Origin: Pedosphaera sp. | GTDB lineage: Bacteria; Verrucomicrobiota; Verrucomicrobiia; Limisphaerales; F1-12-MAGs170 | Length of the DNA: 34,325 bases | Direction: 5' to 3' | Assembly: GCA_009695275.1 (NCBI GenBank) | Contig: SIBF01000027.1 | Span: 1-34,325, forward strand | In this document: positions 18,146-26,799 of the stretch, one piece after another | Numbering within the stretch: the stretch's first letter is position 1 | Layout: each line of letters starts with the position of its first letter | The notes under the pieces: model-generated | Database searches by the model: none | Seen by the model: the letters and a program-made list of their open reading frames with translations, nothing else | What the model was told of the DNA's origin: nothing | Made by a program: the position numbers and the translations under genes

Positions 18146-18172
18146 TACAAGGAACTTTCACAGTCACAGTTC

Positions 18173-18210
18173 GACCCGTTGCCGTATTTTTTGCAGCGGG
18201 TCTTTTCTTT
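18173..18210 (+). terminator. Intrinsic terminator after ftsH
   Basis: GACCCGTTGC (18173-18182) pairs with GCAGCGGGTC (18193-18202) with one mismatch across a short T-rich loop, followed by TTTTCTTT. It lies 27 bp after the ftsH stop. Confidence 0.75.
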
Positions 18211-18307
18211 CGCAGGCCGTTGGTGAACGTGAAGCAGTGAGCCACGGCTGCGAGGTATCAGAGTGGAATCGTTGACTCACAGAGCCGTTTCATTAACTTC
18301 TTCGCCC

Positions 18308-18985
18308 ATGATTATTGCGCCTTCGCTACTCGCTGCCGACTACGGAAATTTCGCGCGCGACAGCATCAAAGCGCAGCGAGCCGGTGGAGAATGGCTTCAC
18401 CTGGACATCATGGACGGCCATTTCGTGCCGAACATCTCATTCGGGCCGGCGACGGTCAAAGCGCTTCGTCCGTTGACCCGGTTGTTTTTCGACGTGCATC
18501 TCATGTGTTCGAAACCGGAGGTGCTTCTGGAATCGTTTTCCAAGGCCGGGGCAGATCAGATGACGGTGCATGTCGAACTGGGAACCCGTGTCGAACCACT
18601 TCTTTGGAAAATTCGATCGCTGGGAAAGAAAGTGGGGCTGGCGGTGAATCCACCCACCAACATCGCTAGCGTTCAGCCGTACCTCGACAAGATTGATCTG
18701 TTGCTGGTGATGACCGTAAATCCGGGTTTTGGCGGACAGCCGTTCATCGAGGAGACTCTGCCAAAAATCCAGCAGGCTGCCGTGTGGCGCCGTGAGCGGA
18801 GGTTGAAATATCGCATCCAAGTCGATGGAGGCATTACCTTTACTACGGCGGCCGAATGCGCACGCGAGGGTGCCGATACTTTCGTCAGCGGCACCGGACT
18901 CTTTGGCCAGCCACGCATGAAGACCGCCGTGGCAAAGATGCGGAAGATCGTGGAGGAAGCCCGGCCAGCCTCGGCTGCCGCATAG
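18308..18985 (+). CDS. rpe: Ribulose-phosphate 3-epimerase
   Basis: The ATG at 18308 (MIIAPSLLAADYG) matches the usual N-terminus of this TIM-barrel enzyme; the GTG at 18263 would add 15 non-conserved residues. Motifs include HLDIMDGHFVPNISFGP (metal-binding His and Asp), DVHLMCSKPE, VMTVNPGFGGQPFIE and IQVDGGITFTTAAEC, which together form the active site interconverting ribulose-5-phosphate and xylulose-5-phosphate in the pentose phosphate pathway. The 225-residue length is standard. It is followed 27 bp later by the phosphohexomutase gene, so the two may be cotranscribed. Confidence 0.95.
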   Translation: MIIAPSLLAADYGNFARDSIKAQRAGGEWLHLDIMDGHFVPNISFGPATVKALRPLTRLFFDVHLMCSKPEVLLESFSKAGADQMTVHVELGTRVEPLLWKIRSLGKKVGLAVNPPTNIASVQPYLDKIDLLLVMTVNPGFGGQPFIEETLPKIQQAAVWRRERRLKYRIQVDGGITFTTAAECAREGADTFVSGTGLFGQPRMKTAVAKMRKIVEEARPASAAA

Positions 18986-19012
18986 TCGGGGGAAAGTTTT
19001 TCGTCAGTCCAC

Positions 19013-20434
19013 ATGAGCGATATCAAGTTTGGTACCGATGGATGGAGGGCGGTGATCGCGGAAGGATTCACGTTCGCGAACCTTGAGCGAGTGGCGCAAG
19101 CAACCGCAGACTATTGGAAGCAAAATCCCGCGCCCGGCACCACTCGGAGAGTGATCGTCGGTTACGACCGGCGCTTTCTGTCGGACCAATTTGCCTGCCG
19201 CACGGCCGAGGTGCTGGCTGGGAACGGCATCGAAGTAATACTGACGGGCGAGCCGACGCCCACGCCTGCCGTGTCGCTTGCCGTCCGGGAACAGAGGGCG
19301 GTTGGAGGTGTCATGATCACCGCGAGCCACAATCCCGCTGCATTTAATGGTTTCAAGCTCAAGGCGCATTACGGTGGCTCTGCCTACCCTGGGCTGTGCA
19401 AGGGCGTTGAAGCCTTGCTGGATAAGAATCCTGTTCAATCCACTCCTTTGAACAAAGCGCTGAAATCGAAACGTGTTAGGATCAGAAACCTTCGAGCGCC
19501 CCACTACGCAGCCGTGAAGAAGCTGGTGGATTTTCCGCTCATCACGAAGTCGAGGTTGAAGTTCGCGCACGAGGCGCTCTTTGGCGTTGGTGCCGGTTGT
19601 TTCGATGCGATACTCGCCGGAACAACATGCAGCGTGACGACGCTGAATGCCGGTCACGATGTAAATTTTGGCGGAATCAACCCCGAGCCAATCGCGAAAA
19701 ACTACCGCCTGAGCTCGGCTTTTCTGCGCCGTCATCCGCACGACCTTTGCCTTGTGACGGACGGTGATGCCGATCGTGTTGGTGGAATGGACGGACATGG
19801 GAACGCTTTGAGCACTCACGAGTTGATTTGTCTTCTCCTGCGCCACTTCATCGTGAATCGAAAGGCGACTGGACGCGTAGTGAAGGCCTTGACCACAACT
19901 TCAATGGTGGACCGAATTTGCGAAAGGTACGGGTTGGAACTTGTCGAAACTGGAGTTGGCTTCAAATACATCTGCGCCGAGATGATCAAAGGCAATGTGC
20001 TGCTCGGCTTTGAAGAGAGCGGAGGAATAGGATTTCCAGGTCATGTGCCCGAGCGCGACGGAATCCTCGCGGGCCTGATGCTCCTTGAAATGCTCGCGAC
20101 TGAAAGGAAGCCGCTCTCCAGGCTCCTGGCAGATCTAACGAAGGAATTCGGTCCGCATCATTATGCGCGGGTTGACACGCAATTCCCGTTGGAAAAGCGC
20201 GCCGCGCTTATGGAGTTCTGCAAGACCAAACCTCCCGTGAAATTACTTCGCTCGCCTGTGCGGGATGTGAAGTCTTACGATGGCGTGAAGTTTGTCGCGG
20301 CTGACGGATCGTGGCTGATGCTGCGCGGCTCCGGCACCGAGCCAATTCTTCGGATCTATGCCGAGGCCGGGTCACAATCCGCCGCCGAAAAACTGACCCG
20401 ACTTGGAATGGCCATTACACGTCGAGTCCAATGA
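19013..20434 (+). CDS. Phosphoglucomutase/phosphomannomutase family enzyme
   Basis: The alpha-D-phosphohexomutase superfamily signatures are in order: the phosphoserine loop TASHNP (103-108), the Mg-binding loop DGDADR (250-255), the sugar-binding loop GFEESGG and the phosphate-binding loop RGSGTEPILRIYAE near the C-terminus. These enzymes interconvert hexose 1- and 6-phosphates, feeding sugar-nucleotide synthesis. GFEESGG rather than other variants is compatible with phosphoglucomutase or dual phosphogluco/phosphomannomutase activity, so I leave the symbol open. Length (473 aa) is normal. A purine-rich GGGGGAAAG upstream may aid initiation. It converges with the subtilase gene. Confidence 0.9.
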   Translation: MSDIKFGTDGWRAVIAEGFTFANLERVAQATADYWKQNPAPGTTRRVIVGYDRRFLSDQFACRTAEVLAGNGIEVILTGEPTPTPAVSLAVREQRAVGGVMITASHNPAAFNGFKLKAHYGGSAYPGLCKGVEALLDKNPVQSTPLNKALKSKRVRIRNLRAPHYAAVKKLVDFPLITKSRLKFAHEALFGVGAGCFDAILAGTTCSVTTLNAGHDVNFGGINPEPIAKNYRLSSAFLRRHPHDLCLVTDGDADRVGGMDGHGNALSTHELICLLLRHFIVNRKATGRVVKALTTTSMVDRICERYGLELVETGVGFKYICAEMIKGNVLLGFEESGGIGFPGHVPERDGILAGLMLLEMLATERKPLSRLLADLTKEFGPHHYARVDTQFPLEKRAALMEFCKTKPPVKLLRSPVRDVKSYDGVKFVAADGSWLMLRGSGTEPILRIYAEAGSQSAAEKLTRLGMAITRRVQ

Positions 20435-20504
20435 CTAAATGGGTCGCGTGATCTCTTCCAACCGCTGGAGGCTCGGGTTTTGAAGTCCGGGAAGGGGATC
20501 GCCT

Positions 20505-22028
20505 CTACGGCTTGCCTGTCTTGGGCTTGACGGGCTTTATCGCCAATGCCTCCCGCAACGCAGCTTCAACCTGATCGGCACTCTGGCCAGTTGCCTTGTA
20601 GCCGGCGGCCGTCCCGCTCACATAGGCTGTCGAGGCGGATGTCCCAGAGATGACGTAAGACTCGCCCGCGAACTGCACCAGACTGGTTCCAGGAGCGATC
20701 ACATCGACAAAGCTTCCCCGATTGGCGTAGGGAGCGATGTTGCCGCGAGGATCACTAGCGGTGACGGCAACGACTCCCGGATACGCGGCTGGATAGGTGG
20801 GTGCCGTGGTTGGCTCGTTGCCGGCGGCGCCGAAGAACAAGACGCCTTGCTTTCGCGCATCGGCGATCATGTTCGAAAGGAATTTACTATCGCCGTCGCC
20901 GGAGAGGCTCAGATTGATGACTGTGGCGCCGGAATTGATGGCGGTGTAAATGCCCCGGCCCACCTCGAAAGTTGTCGTCTGTTCATGGCCGCCATAAATG
21001 TCCACAGGCAATATCCGTACGGACGAACCATCAGTCTCTTTCGGTGCGAGGCTCAGGCCCTGCAATATAGTCTCCGCCATTGAAGTGCCGTGTGTCACCT
21101 GATTTTGGGGAGTCGAGCCGGAGCCGTCCATGCTGGCGTTCTGAGCTGGTAGCAGAAATCCGTTCATGTCCTTGGGCAAGGTCTGTACCGCCGTGTCGAT
21201 CAAGCCAATAATTACCTGGCTCGTGTCAGTGCTGACTCTTGGTTTAATGGGAAATGGAATGGCCATGTTGCTGGAGACCCGATCCAAACGGGCGGGGTGG
21301 TCCACCGCGTAGTTCAGATCTGATTCAGCATCGGTGCTTCCAGCCAGCGCCTTGTCGGCAGCGCTTGCAGCCATTTCATTTTCGAACTGTAGCCGGTAAC
21401 TGTTCTGTCCGTCGATCTTTCCGATGACCTTGGCTCCGAGCTCGCTCGCGAGTTCTTCGATCGTCTTCTTGGAGCTGCGCTTTAAGGTGATGATCCGCTC
21501 GTTTGGGATCGCCTTTGATTTAGGCTCTTCCTCAGTCGTCGCCGTTGCTGAAACTGATAACGTGGCGCGTTGAAGCGCTGTCCGAAAGACATAGAGCCTT
21601 GAGCTTCCTTCCTTTTGAGGAACCAATGCGTAATTCAAATCACCTAGCAGGAGCTTGAGCGCTTCATTTGAAGGAGTGTCTTTGAATTTCACCGAAACTT
21701 GCACGCTGGTGTCCGGTTCCACGAAGACGCTCCAACCCGTTTCCGTTGCGATGCGCCCCAACAGGTTTTGAAGGTCCATCGCTTCGATTTGGGCATCGAC
21801 ACGATTTTGCCGGGTCCGCCACCGGATGGTGTCGGATGCCTTGACAGGCGAGAACAAACTGAGCGCAAGGACGAGCAGGACCAGGCGTTGGCTGTGCCTG
21901 GTGAAGGCTGCAACTAACGAAACTGCCTTCCAGATCAACAAGCCTGAGGACGATCGGAGACATTGATTACCACCGGGTTTGAGGCTCGTCAGATTAGTCG
22001 CCAGGGAGATTTTAGGATGCCTCATCAT
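20505..22028 (-). CDS. Exported S8 subtilase with an N-terminal secretin-N (STN)-like domain
   Basis: The protein of 507 residues begins with an unusually long N-terminus before a signal/anchor helix (LVLLVLALSLFSPVKA, about 50-64), so a later start is possible. Residues about 75-150 (DLQNLLGRIATETGWSVFVEP, VSVKFKDTPSNEALKLLLGDLNYAL) resemble the STN/secretin N-terminal fold. A propeptide-like region follows (RIITLKRSSKKTIEELASEL). The C-terminal half is a subtilisin-type serine protease with catalytic Asp 278 (IGLIDTA), His 313 (THGTSMAETI), oxyanion Asn 404 (GAAGNE) and Ser 464 (SGTSAS). The complete triad suggests activity in the periplasm or envelope. The substrate is unknown. Joining STN to a subtilase is not an arrangement I recognise as standard. 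Confidence 0.85.
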   Translation of the reverse strand: MMRHPKISLATNLTSLKPGGNQCLRSSSGLLIWKAVSLVAAFTRHSQRLVLLVLALSLFSPVKASDTIRWRTRQNRVDAQIEAMDLQNLLGRIATETGWSVFVEPDTSVQVSVKFKDTPSNEALKLLLGDLNYALVPQKEGSSRLYVFRTALQRATLSVSATATTEEEPKSKAIPNERIITLKRSSKKTIEELASELGAKVIGKIDGQNSYRLQFENEMAASAADKALAGSTDAESDLNYAVDHPARLDRVSSNMAIPFPIKPRVSTDTSQVIIGLIDTAVQTLPKDMNGFLLPAQNASMDGSGSTPQNQVTHGTSMAETILQGLSLAPKETDGSSVRILPVDIYGGHEQTTTFEVGRGIYTAINSGATVINLSLSGDGDSKFLSNMIADARKQGVLFFGAAGNEPTTAPTYPAAYPGVVAVTASDPRGNIAPYANRGSFVDVIAPGTSLVQFAGESYVISGTSASTAYVSGTAAGYKATGQSADQVEAALREALAIKPVKPKTGKP

Positions 22029-22104
22029 GTCGTGACTAAGATACTATGTGAATACCCGTTTGTCACAACTGGTTTCACTCAAGTGTAGTGAAGTCAGCGC
22101 GAGT

Positions 22105-22673
22105 TCAGGAAGTCGTTCGAGAGCCTGGATGACGGGCGTGAATGCAGCGGAAGGCTTGGTGATGATGTCCGGTGTGCATGGAGGTAAAGAAGTCAGTGGT
22201 GGTTTTGTAGTGGTGTTTGCTCTGCCGGTAGCGCCAGTGCATGAAGAGGCTGTTGTTCAAGCGCCGGAACATCCCGATCCCCCACATCGACCGCAGCTCG
22301 CGCACACGGTAATGGTCGTCCTGATGGGACACATCCAGGCGTTGGTATGCAAGGCAACGAAAGTCTCCACTATGTTTTTGACTTCGTCTCTTTCACTTTC
22401 AGCGGCGGTGGCACTTGCGCCGAGCGAATCCGTCGCAGTAGTTGGGGCGGCAACTCCCAACCCAGTTCTCCAACACCAGCCCCTGTTCGGGCTCCGGTTT
22501 GGTGTAGCGGGGCAGCCCCAGCTCCCGTCCGTCGGCCAGGGGCAAATGGACATCGAGCATCAGGCTAACTTTACCAACTGGTAGAACCCTTGTCGCCCTT
22601 CGCTGACGGAAGCGGTGAAGCGGGCTGAAGTTCCATAAGTCACGATGACGGATTGGCTGGAGCGGGAGCGCAT
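22105..22673 (-). pseudogene. Frameshifted transposase-like relic
   Basis: Reading the minus strand in successive frames gives a patchwork that looks like the C-terminal half of one protein: RSRSSQSVIVTYGTSARF and ASVSEGRQGFYQLVKL, then SLMLDVHLPLADGRELGLPRY, then ELPPQLLRRIRSAQVPPPLK, and last HQDDHYRVRELRSMWG and RRLNNSLFMHWRYRQSKHHY. Each switch needs a frameshift, so at least three lesions are present. The final segment (short basic and aromatic, H-rich) has the feel of a DDE transposase tail, but I cannot name the IS family. The transposase assignment is an inference; the evidence for a broken gene is stronger than the evidence for its identity. Confidence 0.45.
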
Positions 22674-23018
22674 CCGCGCTCAGCTCTCGGAGCGTGAGTC
22701 CTTGTAGCTCGCAGCAGCTTCATCCGCAGAGAGTCGTTGGGAACTTCGAATCAATTATTCCGCTCCAAGCTGCTGCGAACCGGGACCGTCCGTGCACCAG
22801 GGGCAGTGTCAAAAAGCACGACTGCGAGTGGTCGCCAGGAAAAAATTAGTTGCGCCTGCCCGGGATTGCGCTTACATAACGCCCGTCACAGGTCTAACTG
22901 ACAGTGCCCAGCACAGAGCTTCGGGCCGTCAGTTCTCCCTAATTCAAAGTTTCCGGGTGTTTTACGCGGCGATTTCTTGGGACAGACCCTTCGGACACAC
23001 ACATAATTGGATTGAACT
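22674..23018. other. Region upstream of rho with a 12-bp inverted repeat
   Basis: No gene is supported in these ~345 bp. TCGCAGCAGCTT (22709-22720) and its exact complement AAGCTGCTGCGA (22767-22778) form an inverted repeat with a 46-nt spacer, perhaps an end remnant of the neighbouring mobile element. The ~200 bp before the rho ATG would be its leader and may carry autoregulatory signals; no specific site was recognised. Confidence 0.35.
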
Positions 23019-24143
23019 ATGAGTAATTCGGCAAACGGGACCCAGGAAGTCGGGTCAGGGTATCTCGAGATATCGGAAAAGGGCTTCGGTTTTTTGCGTT
23101 CCTCGGATCACCATTTCCAGCCCAAACCCGTCGATATCTTTGTCACTCCGGACACCATCAAGAAGTGTTTTCTTCGCGAAGGGTGTCTGGTCGAGGGACC
23201 TACCCAATCTCCGCATCGCGGCACCAGCCCGCAGCTCAAGGAAGTGTATTCCGTCAACGGCATGCCGTTCGCTGATTACACGAAGACGATGCGGATCGAG
23301 AATCTCACCACGATCGATCCGACGGAGAAATTTCGGTTGGAAACGTCGCCCGACCTGATTGAGACACGGATCATTGACCTCGTCACACCCATCGGCAAGG
23401 GGACCCGGGGGTTGATCGTCGCGCCTCCGCGGACGGGCAAGACAACGATCCTCAAGCAGATCGCCAACGCGGTGACGACCAACCATCCAGAAGTGCATGT
23501 GCTGGTGCTGCTGATCGATGAACGACCGGAGGAAGTCACCGACTTCCAGCGTTCGGTGAAAGCCGAAGTCGTCGCCTCCTCGAATGACATGGATCTTGAA
23601 ACGCATGTGCGTCTGTCGCGGTTCATGATCGAGCGTTGCCGCCGCATGGTGGAGGCTCGCAAGGACGTCCTGGTGCTCCTGGATTCGATCACCCGCGTGG
23701 CACGCGCCTACAACAGCGTGCATGGGGGAAGCGGACGTACGATGACTGGCGGTGTGGATGCCCGTGCGCTGGAGATCCCGCGCAAAATGTTCGCCTCCGC
23801 GCGTAAAATCGAAGAGGGAGGTTCCCTGACCATTCTGGCCACGGCGCTCGTGGACACAGGATCCCGGATGGACGAGCTGATTTTCCAGGAGTTCAAGGGC
23901 ACCGGCAACATGGAACTCATTTTGGACCGGAAGCTCTCCGACCGGCGGCTGTTCCCGGCGATCGACATTCCAAAGAGCGGCACGCGCAAGGAAGAGAAGC
24001 TCTTTCTCAAGCACCAGATTGAACCGATCCGGAAGCTCCGGCGCACAATGGTGGATCTCAATCCCGTTGAGGCGATGGAGACGCTCATCGCCGCGCTGAA
24101 GAAGCACAAGACGAACGAGGAACTGCTGAGCAAGCTGCTTTGA
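23019..24143 (+). CDS. rho: Transcription termination factor Rho (N-terminally short)
   Basis: Rho is a hexameric RNA-dependent ATPase and helicase that ends transcription. The RNA-binding cold-shock-like domain starts almost at once (GYLEISEKGFGFLRS, 14-28; VDIFVTPDTIKKCFL), followed by the ATPase core with Walker A APPRTGKT (135-142), LIDERPEEV, the Walker B region VLVLLDSITRVARAYN, and GGSLTILATALVDTGSRMDE. The helical Rho_N domain of about 45 residues that precedes the RNA-binding domain in many Rho proteins is missing; a TGA lies in frame two codons before the ATG, so no upstream start is available. Total length is 374 residues against about 419 in E. coli. Confidence 0.96.
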   Translation: MSNSANGTQEVGSGYLEISEKGFGFLRSSDHHFQPKPVDIFVTPDTIKKCFLREGCLVEGPTQSPHRGTSPQLKEVYSVNGMPFADYTKTMRIENLTTIDPTEKFRLETSPDLIETRIIDLVTPIGKGTRGLIVAPPRTGKTTILKQIANAVTTNHPEVHVLVLLIDERPEEVTDFQRSVKAEVVASSNDMDLETHVRLSRFMIERCRRMVEARKDVLVLLDSITRVARAYNSVHGGSGRTMTGGVDARALEIPRKMFASARKIEEGGSLTILATALVDTGSRMDELIFQEFKGTGNMELILDRKLSDRRLFPAIDIPKSGTRKEEKLFLKHQIEPIRKLRRTMVDLNPVEAMETLIAALKKHKTNEELLSKLL

Positions 24144-24173
24144 TCGCGTAGAGCACTATTATCCCGGATTTAG

Positions 24174-24208
24174 AAGGTCACAGCGAGCCGATGCTCCTGT
24201 GACCTTTT
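24174..24208 (+). terminator. Hairpin between rho and the WYL regulator gene
   Basis: AAGGTCACAG (24174-24183) pairs with CTGTGACCTT (24197-24206), a perfect 10-bp stem with a 13-nt loop, running into a TTTT tract. It sits 30 bp after the rho stop, as expected for a terminator, but ends only 15 bp before the next start codon. Confidence 0.65.
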
Positions 24209-24223
24209 CAGTTTCCATCAACC

Positions 24224-25243
24224 ATGCCCAGGAAGCCAGCCAGCGCGCCGAGCCGCAAGAGCCGTCCACTTTTGGAGCGCATGTTGCGCATACATCAGGC
24301 CCTGCAAACCGGCGGTCATCCGAATGCTTCTCAGCTCGCTCGCGAATTCGAGGTGAGCACCAAGTCGATTTATAGGGACATCGAGTTCATGCGGGACCGG
24401 CTCGATCTACCGGTTGCCTATGACGCATCAAGAAACGGCTTCCATTACACCCAGGAGGTCGGAAGCTTCCCCACCTTGCAGATCACCGAGGGCGAACTTT
24501 TCGCGCTGCTTGTGGCTGAAAAGGCACTGCAGCAATATCGTGGAACCAACTTCGAGAAACCTCTCGTCAGCGCGTTCCGCAAGATGGCGGATTCCCTGCC
24601 CGAGACCATCTCGCTAAATCTTGCCGATTGGGAACAATCCATTTCCTTTCGCACCAGTGCCGAACCGATCCTGGACCTGGAAATTTTTGACAAACTTGCC
24701 AAAGCCACAGCCCGGCGCCAGCAGTTGCAACTTATCTACCGCAAGCCCGGCCAGACCGGTGCCGAACCTCGCATCGTCGATCCCTATCATCTGGCCAACA
24801 TCAATGGTGAATGGTTTCTCTTCGCCTTCGATCACCTTCGGAATGACATCCGCACTTTCGCGCCCGCCCGCATTCAGGAGATCAGACCGACTGGGAAGAC
24901 CTTCAGCCGGACCCGGAAATTCTCGCTTCACAAACGACTACGCGACAGCTTTGGTGTCCATGCCGGACAAGGTGAATTCTCGATCCGCATTCGCTTCAAC
25001 GAGCTGGTTGCCGACTACATCCGGGAAAAAAAGTGGCACCCATCGCAGCAGCTTGTGGAAATTCCCGACGGCAGTGTCGAACTGCACTTGAAACTCTCCA
25101 GCCTTGTGGAAATTCAACGCTGGGTTCTTGGTTGGGCCGGCAATGCCGTGGTTCTCGAACCTCCGCAGTTTGTGGCGGCAATCCGTCACGCAGCCACGGC
25201 GATGATCGAGAATTACCCTGTCGCACCCGACTCTTCCGGTTAG
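24224..25243 (+). CDS. HTH/WYL-domain transcriptional regulator
   Basis: A 339-residue regulator of the YafY/PafC-like class. The N-terminal winged helix-turn-helix spans about residues 17-80 (LERMLRIHQALQTGG, NASQLAREFEVSTKSIYRDIEFMRDR). A WYL domain follows in the middle (about 150-220: QLQLIYRKPGQ, RIVDPYHLANINGEWFLFAFDHLRNDIRTF), with the HLANINGEWFLFAFD stretch as its W-x-L-like core. A WCX-like C-terminal extension ends in VQRWVLGWAG-type sequence (EIQRWVLGWAGNAVVLEP). WYL domains sense nucleic-acid or nucleotide ligands and often control stress or defence genes; the target here is unknown. The hairpin directly upstream may attenuate it or simply terminate rho. Confidence 0.9.
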   Translation: MPRKPASAPSRKSRPLLERMLRIHQALQTGGHPNASQLAREFEVSTKSIYRDIEFMRDRLDLPVAYDASRNGFHYTQEVGSFPTLQITEGELFALLVAEKALQQYRGTNFEKPLVSAFRKMADSLPETISLNLADWEQSISFRTSAEPILDLEIFDKLAKATARRQQLQLIYRKPGQTGAEPRIVDPYHLANINGEWFLFAFDHLRNDIRTFAPARIQEIRPTGKTFSRTRKFSLHKRLRDSFGVHAGQGEFSIRIRFNELVADYIREKKWHPSQQLVEIPDGSVELHLKLSSLVEIQRWVLGWAGNAVVLEPPQFVAAIRHAATAMIENYPVAPDSSG

Positions 25244-25273
25244 CCCAGACCGACAGGAAATGCGTCGCTCGTC

Positions 25274-25558
25274 CTATTTCGCAATCCTATCGAATTCAGA
25301 ATCGTCGAACGCCTGCATCGTCTCAGTGCGGACATTGCCAAGCGCGGCGAGTTCCGTCAGGAGATGCAGCACCTTCTTCTCGTTGTCGGCACTGACGATG
25401 AGGACGCCGTCATAGCGGCCCATTGTCCAGTATTGGCCAGCCACTGTGACTCCGGATTTGGCGGCCAGCTTGTCGAAGTTGTGGGCGCGAGCGGTGGACT
25501 TCTTTATGTTGTTAGCGCCTTGTTCGGTGAATTTCAGGAGAGCGATGTAGCGGGGCAT
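25274..25558 (-). CDS. GYD-domain protein
   Basis: The start is taken at MPRYIALLKFTEQG; the longer track ORF adds 33 unrelated residues. The remaining 94 residues match the small GYD-domain family (FTEQGANNIKKSTARAHNF, GVTVAGQYWTMGRYDGVLIVSA), a ferredoxin-like dimeric alpha/beta-barrel fold of unknown function. The GRYDGV segment corresponds to the family's name-giving motif. It is convergent with the WYL regulator gene, 30 bp apart. No partner gene is evident. Confidence 0.85.
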   Translation of the reverse strand: MPRYIALLKFTEQGANNIKKSTARAHNFDKLAAKSGVTVAGQYWTMGRYDGVLIVSADNEKKVLHLLTELAALGNVRTETMQAFDDSEFDRIAK

Positions 25559-25872
25559 GTGGTTCTTTGCTGTGGAAAACCATGAAAACACGATGGCGCA
25601 GAAAGGCCATCCAGCCTTGGCGTGCTTGTGTATTCGCGGTTCATATTTGGCCTTCAAACCCCGACACTCGTGGCGAGTGCTGGTAGTGAAGGGTATCTAC
25701 TCTCAGACTTATGGCGGTGAGGCTGCCAAAGCGCTTTGCAGAAATTGCTGAACGCGGGTCGTGGATTGAGAAAAGCTCCTTGAAGATTCGATTCAACCGT
25801 TGGAAGCCCACCTTGCTTCACGCTTGATGAATTGAAACGATAGGGTCGGGTTCGCTGGTCGGACTGTTCGAC
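25559..25872. other. Intergenic, nothing recognised
   Basis: About 314 bp between two minus-strand genes. The frames crossing it are short shadows, and no hairpin, promoter pair or repeat stood out. Confidence 0.3.
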
Positions 25873-26799
25873 TCAGTTCTTCGCGCCAGGGATGTTTATG
25901 GTTTGTCCCACTCGCATACGGCGCGGCTCCAGGCTGGGATTTGCAGTCTGCAACGCCGAGAGCGAGACGCCATACTTGCGCGCAATGCTGGCGGGAGTGT
26001 CGCCCTGCTGGACTTTGTGGATGCGAGATGATGCGGTTGAGGTTGAAAGAGATGCCGGGCGGGAGTTTTGCTGGACGGAAGGCTTCATTATTTGTCCGCC
26101 CTGTTTCCCGATCTGGCCGCCGCTTGGCGCAGGAGGGGTCGGCGAGGAAGCGGGTGCTTTCGGGCTCGGCGCCGGATCGCCAGCGGACGGAGCGTTTCCC
26201 TGCGAAGCCGCTACTCTGGCATTCAATGCGGCGGTGTATTCGGCCTGGAGCGCCGCAATGCGGTTCGAGTGGGCGAAAGCTTGCTGCGCCATTTCAACTC
26301 TGAGCTGTTCAATTTGCGCGCGTTGAGTGGTATTAGTGCGATGCAGGCGTTCGAGCTCGGTTTGCACTGTGCTGGAAAATTGTGTGAACGACACCGTTCT
26401 TGCCAGTTCAAGCTTGCATGCGCTTATCTGCTGTCTCACACGGTCTCCCAGCACGGGATTGGGGCTCAGATGCAGATAGTTCTCCAGGTGATAAATCGCC
26501 GATGCGTAGTAGCGGTCCCGTTCGTCTTCGCTTGCAGGGTTTTCGTTGAGTTTATCGGCATAAAGCAGGCCCAGTTCGAGATGCGCCGAAGCGGACTGAG
26601 GATTGACTTCGATAGCTTTCTTGAATGCGTCCGCGGCTCCCTTGTAGTCACGCCCCTGCACGCGGCTCTTGCCGGTAAGGTAGTGTGCTTCCTTTTGTTC
26701 GTCGGATTCATTGTTTCCGGTAAAAACATTGCAGCCAACGAGCATCAGACCCAGCAATGCGGGCCCAAACCAACGGCTGGCAGCCAAAATCAAATTCAT
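25873..26799 (-). CDS. Lipoprotein with TPR, coiled-coil and LysM domain
   Basis: A lipoprotein signal ends in the lipobox LMLVGC (Cys 23), so the protein is expected to be lipid-anchored in the envelope. TPR-like helices follow (YLTGKSRVQGRDYKGAADAFKKA, ASAHLELGLLYADKL, AIYHLENYLHLSP; about 35-115). Next come a coiled-coil stretch (LERLHRTNTTQRAQIEQL), a Pro/Ser/Ala-rich linker with GGQIGKQGGQI, and a C-terminal LysM domain (IHKVQQGDTPASIARKYGVSLSALQTANP, GQTINIPG; about 262-306) that should bind peptidoglycan. It probably tethers or scaffolds cell-wall proteins. Nothing in the neighbourhood specifies a partner. Confidence 0.88.
   Translation of the reverse strand: MNLILAASRWFGPALLGLMLVGCNVFTGNNESDEQKEAHYLTGKSRVQGRDYKGAADAFKKAIEVNPQSASAHLELGLLYADKLNENPASEDERDRYYASAIYHLENYLHLSPNPVLGDRVRQQISACKLELARTVSFTQFSSTVQTELERLHRTNTTQRAQIEQLRVEMAQQAFAHSNRIAALQAEYTAALNARVAASQGNAPSAGDPAPSPKAPASSPTPPAPSGGQIGKQGGQIMKPSVQQNSRPASLSTSTASSRIHKVQQGDTPASIARKYGVSLSALQTANPSLEPRRMRVGQTINIPGAKN

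Noticed and set aside
23055-24107. 350-codon minus-strand ORF
   Set aside because: Exact antisense of rho, His/Arg-rich shadow composition.
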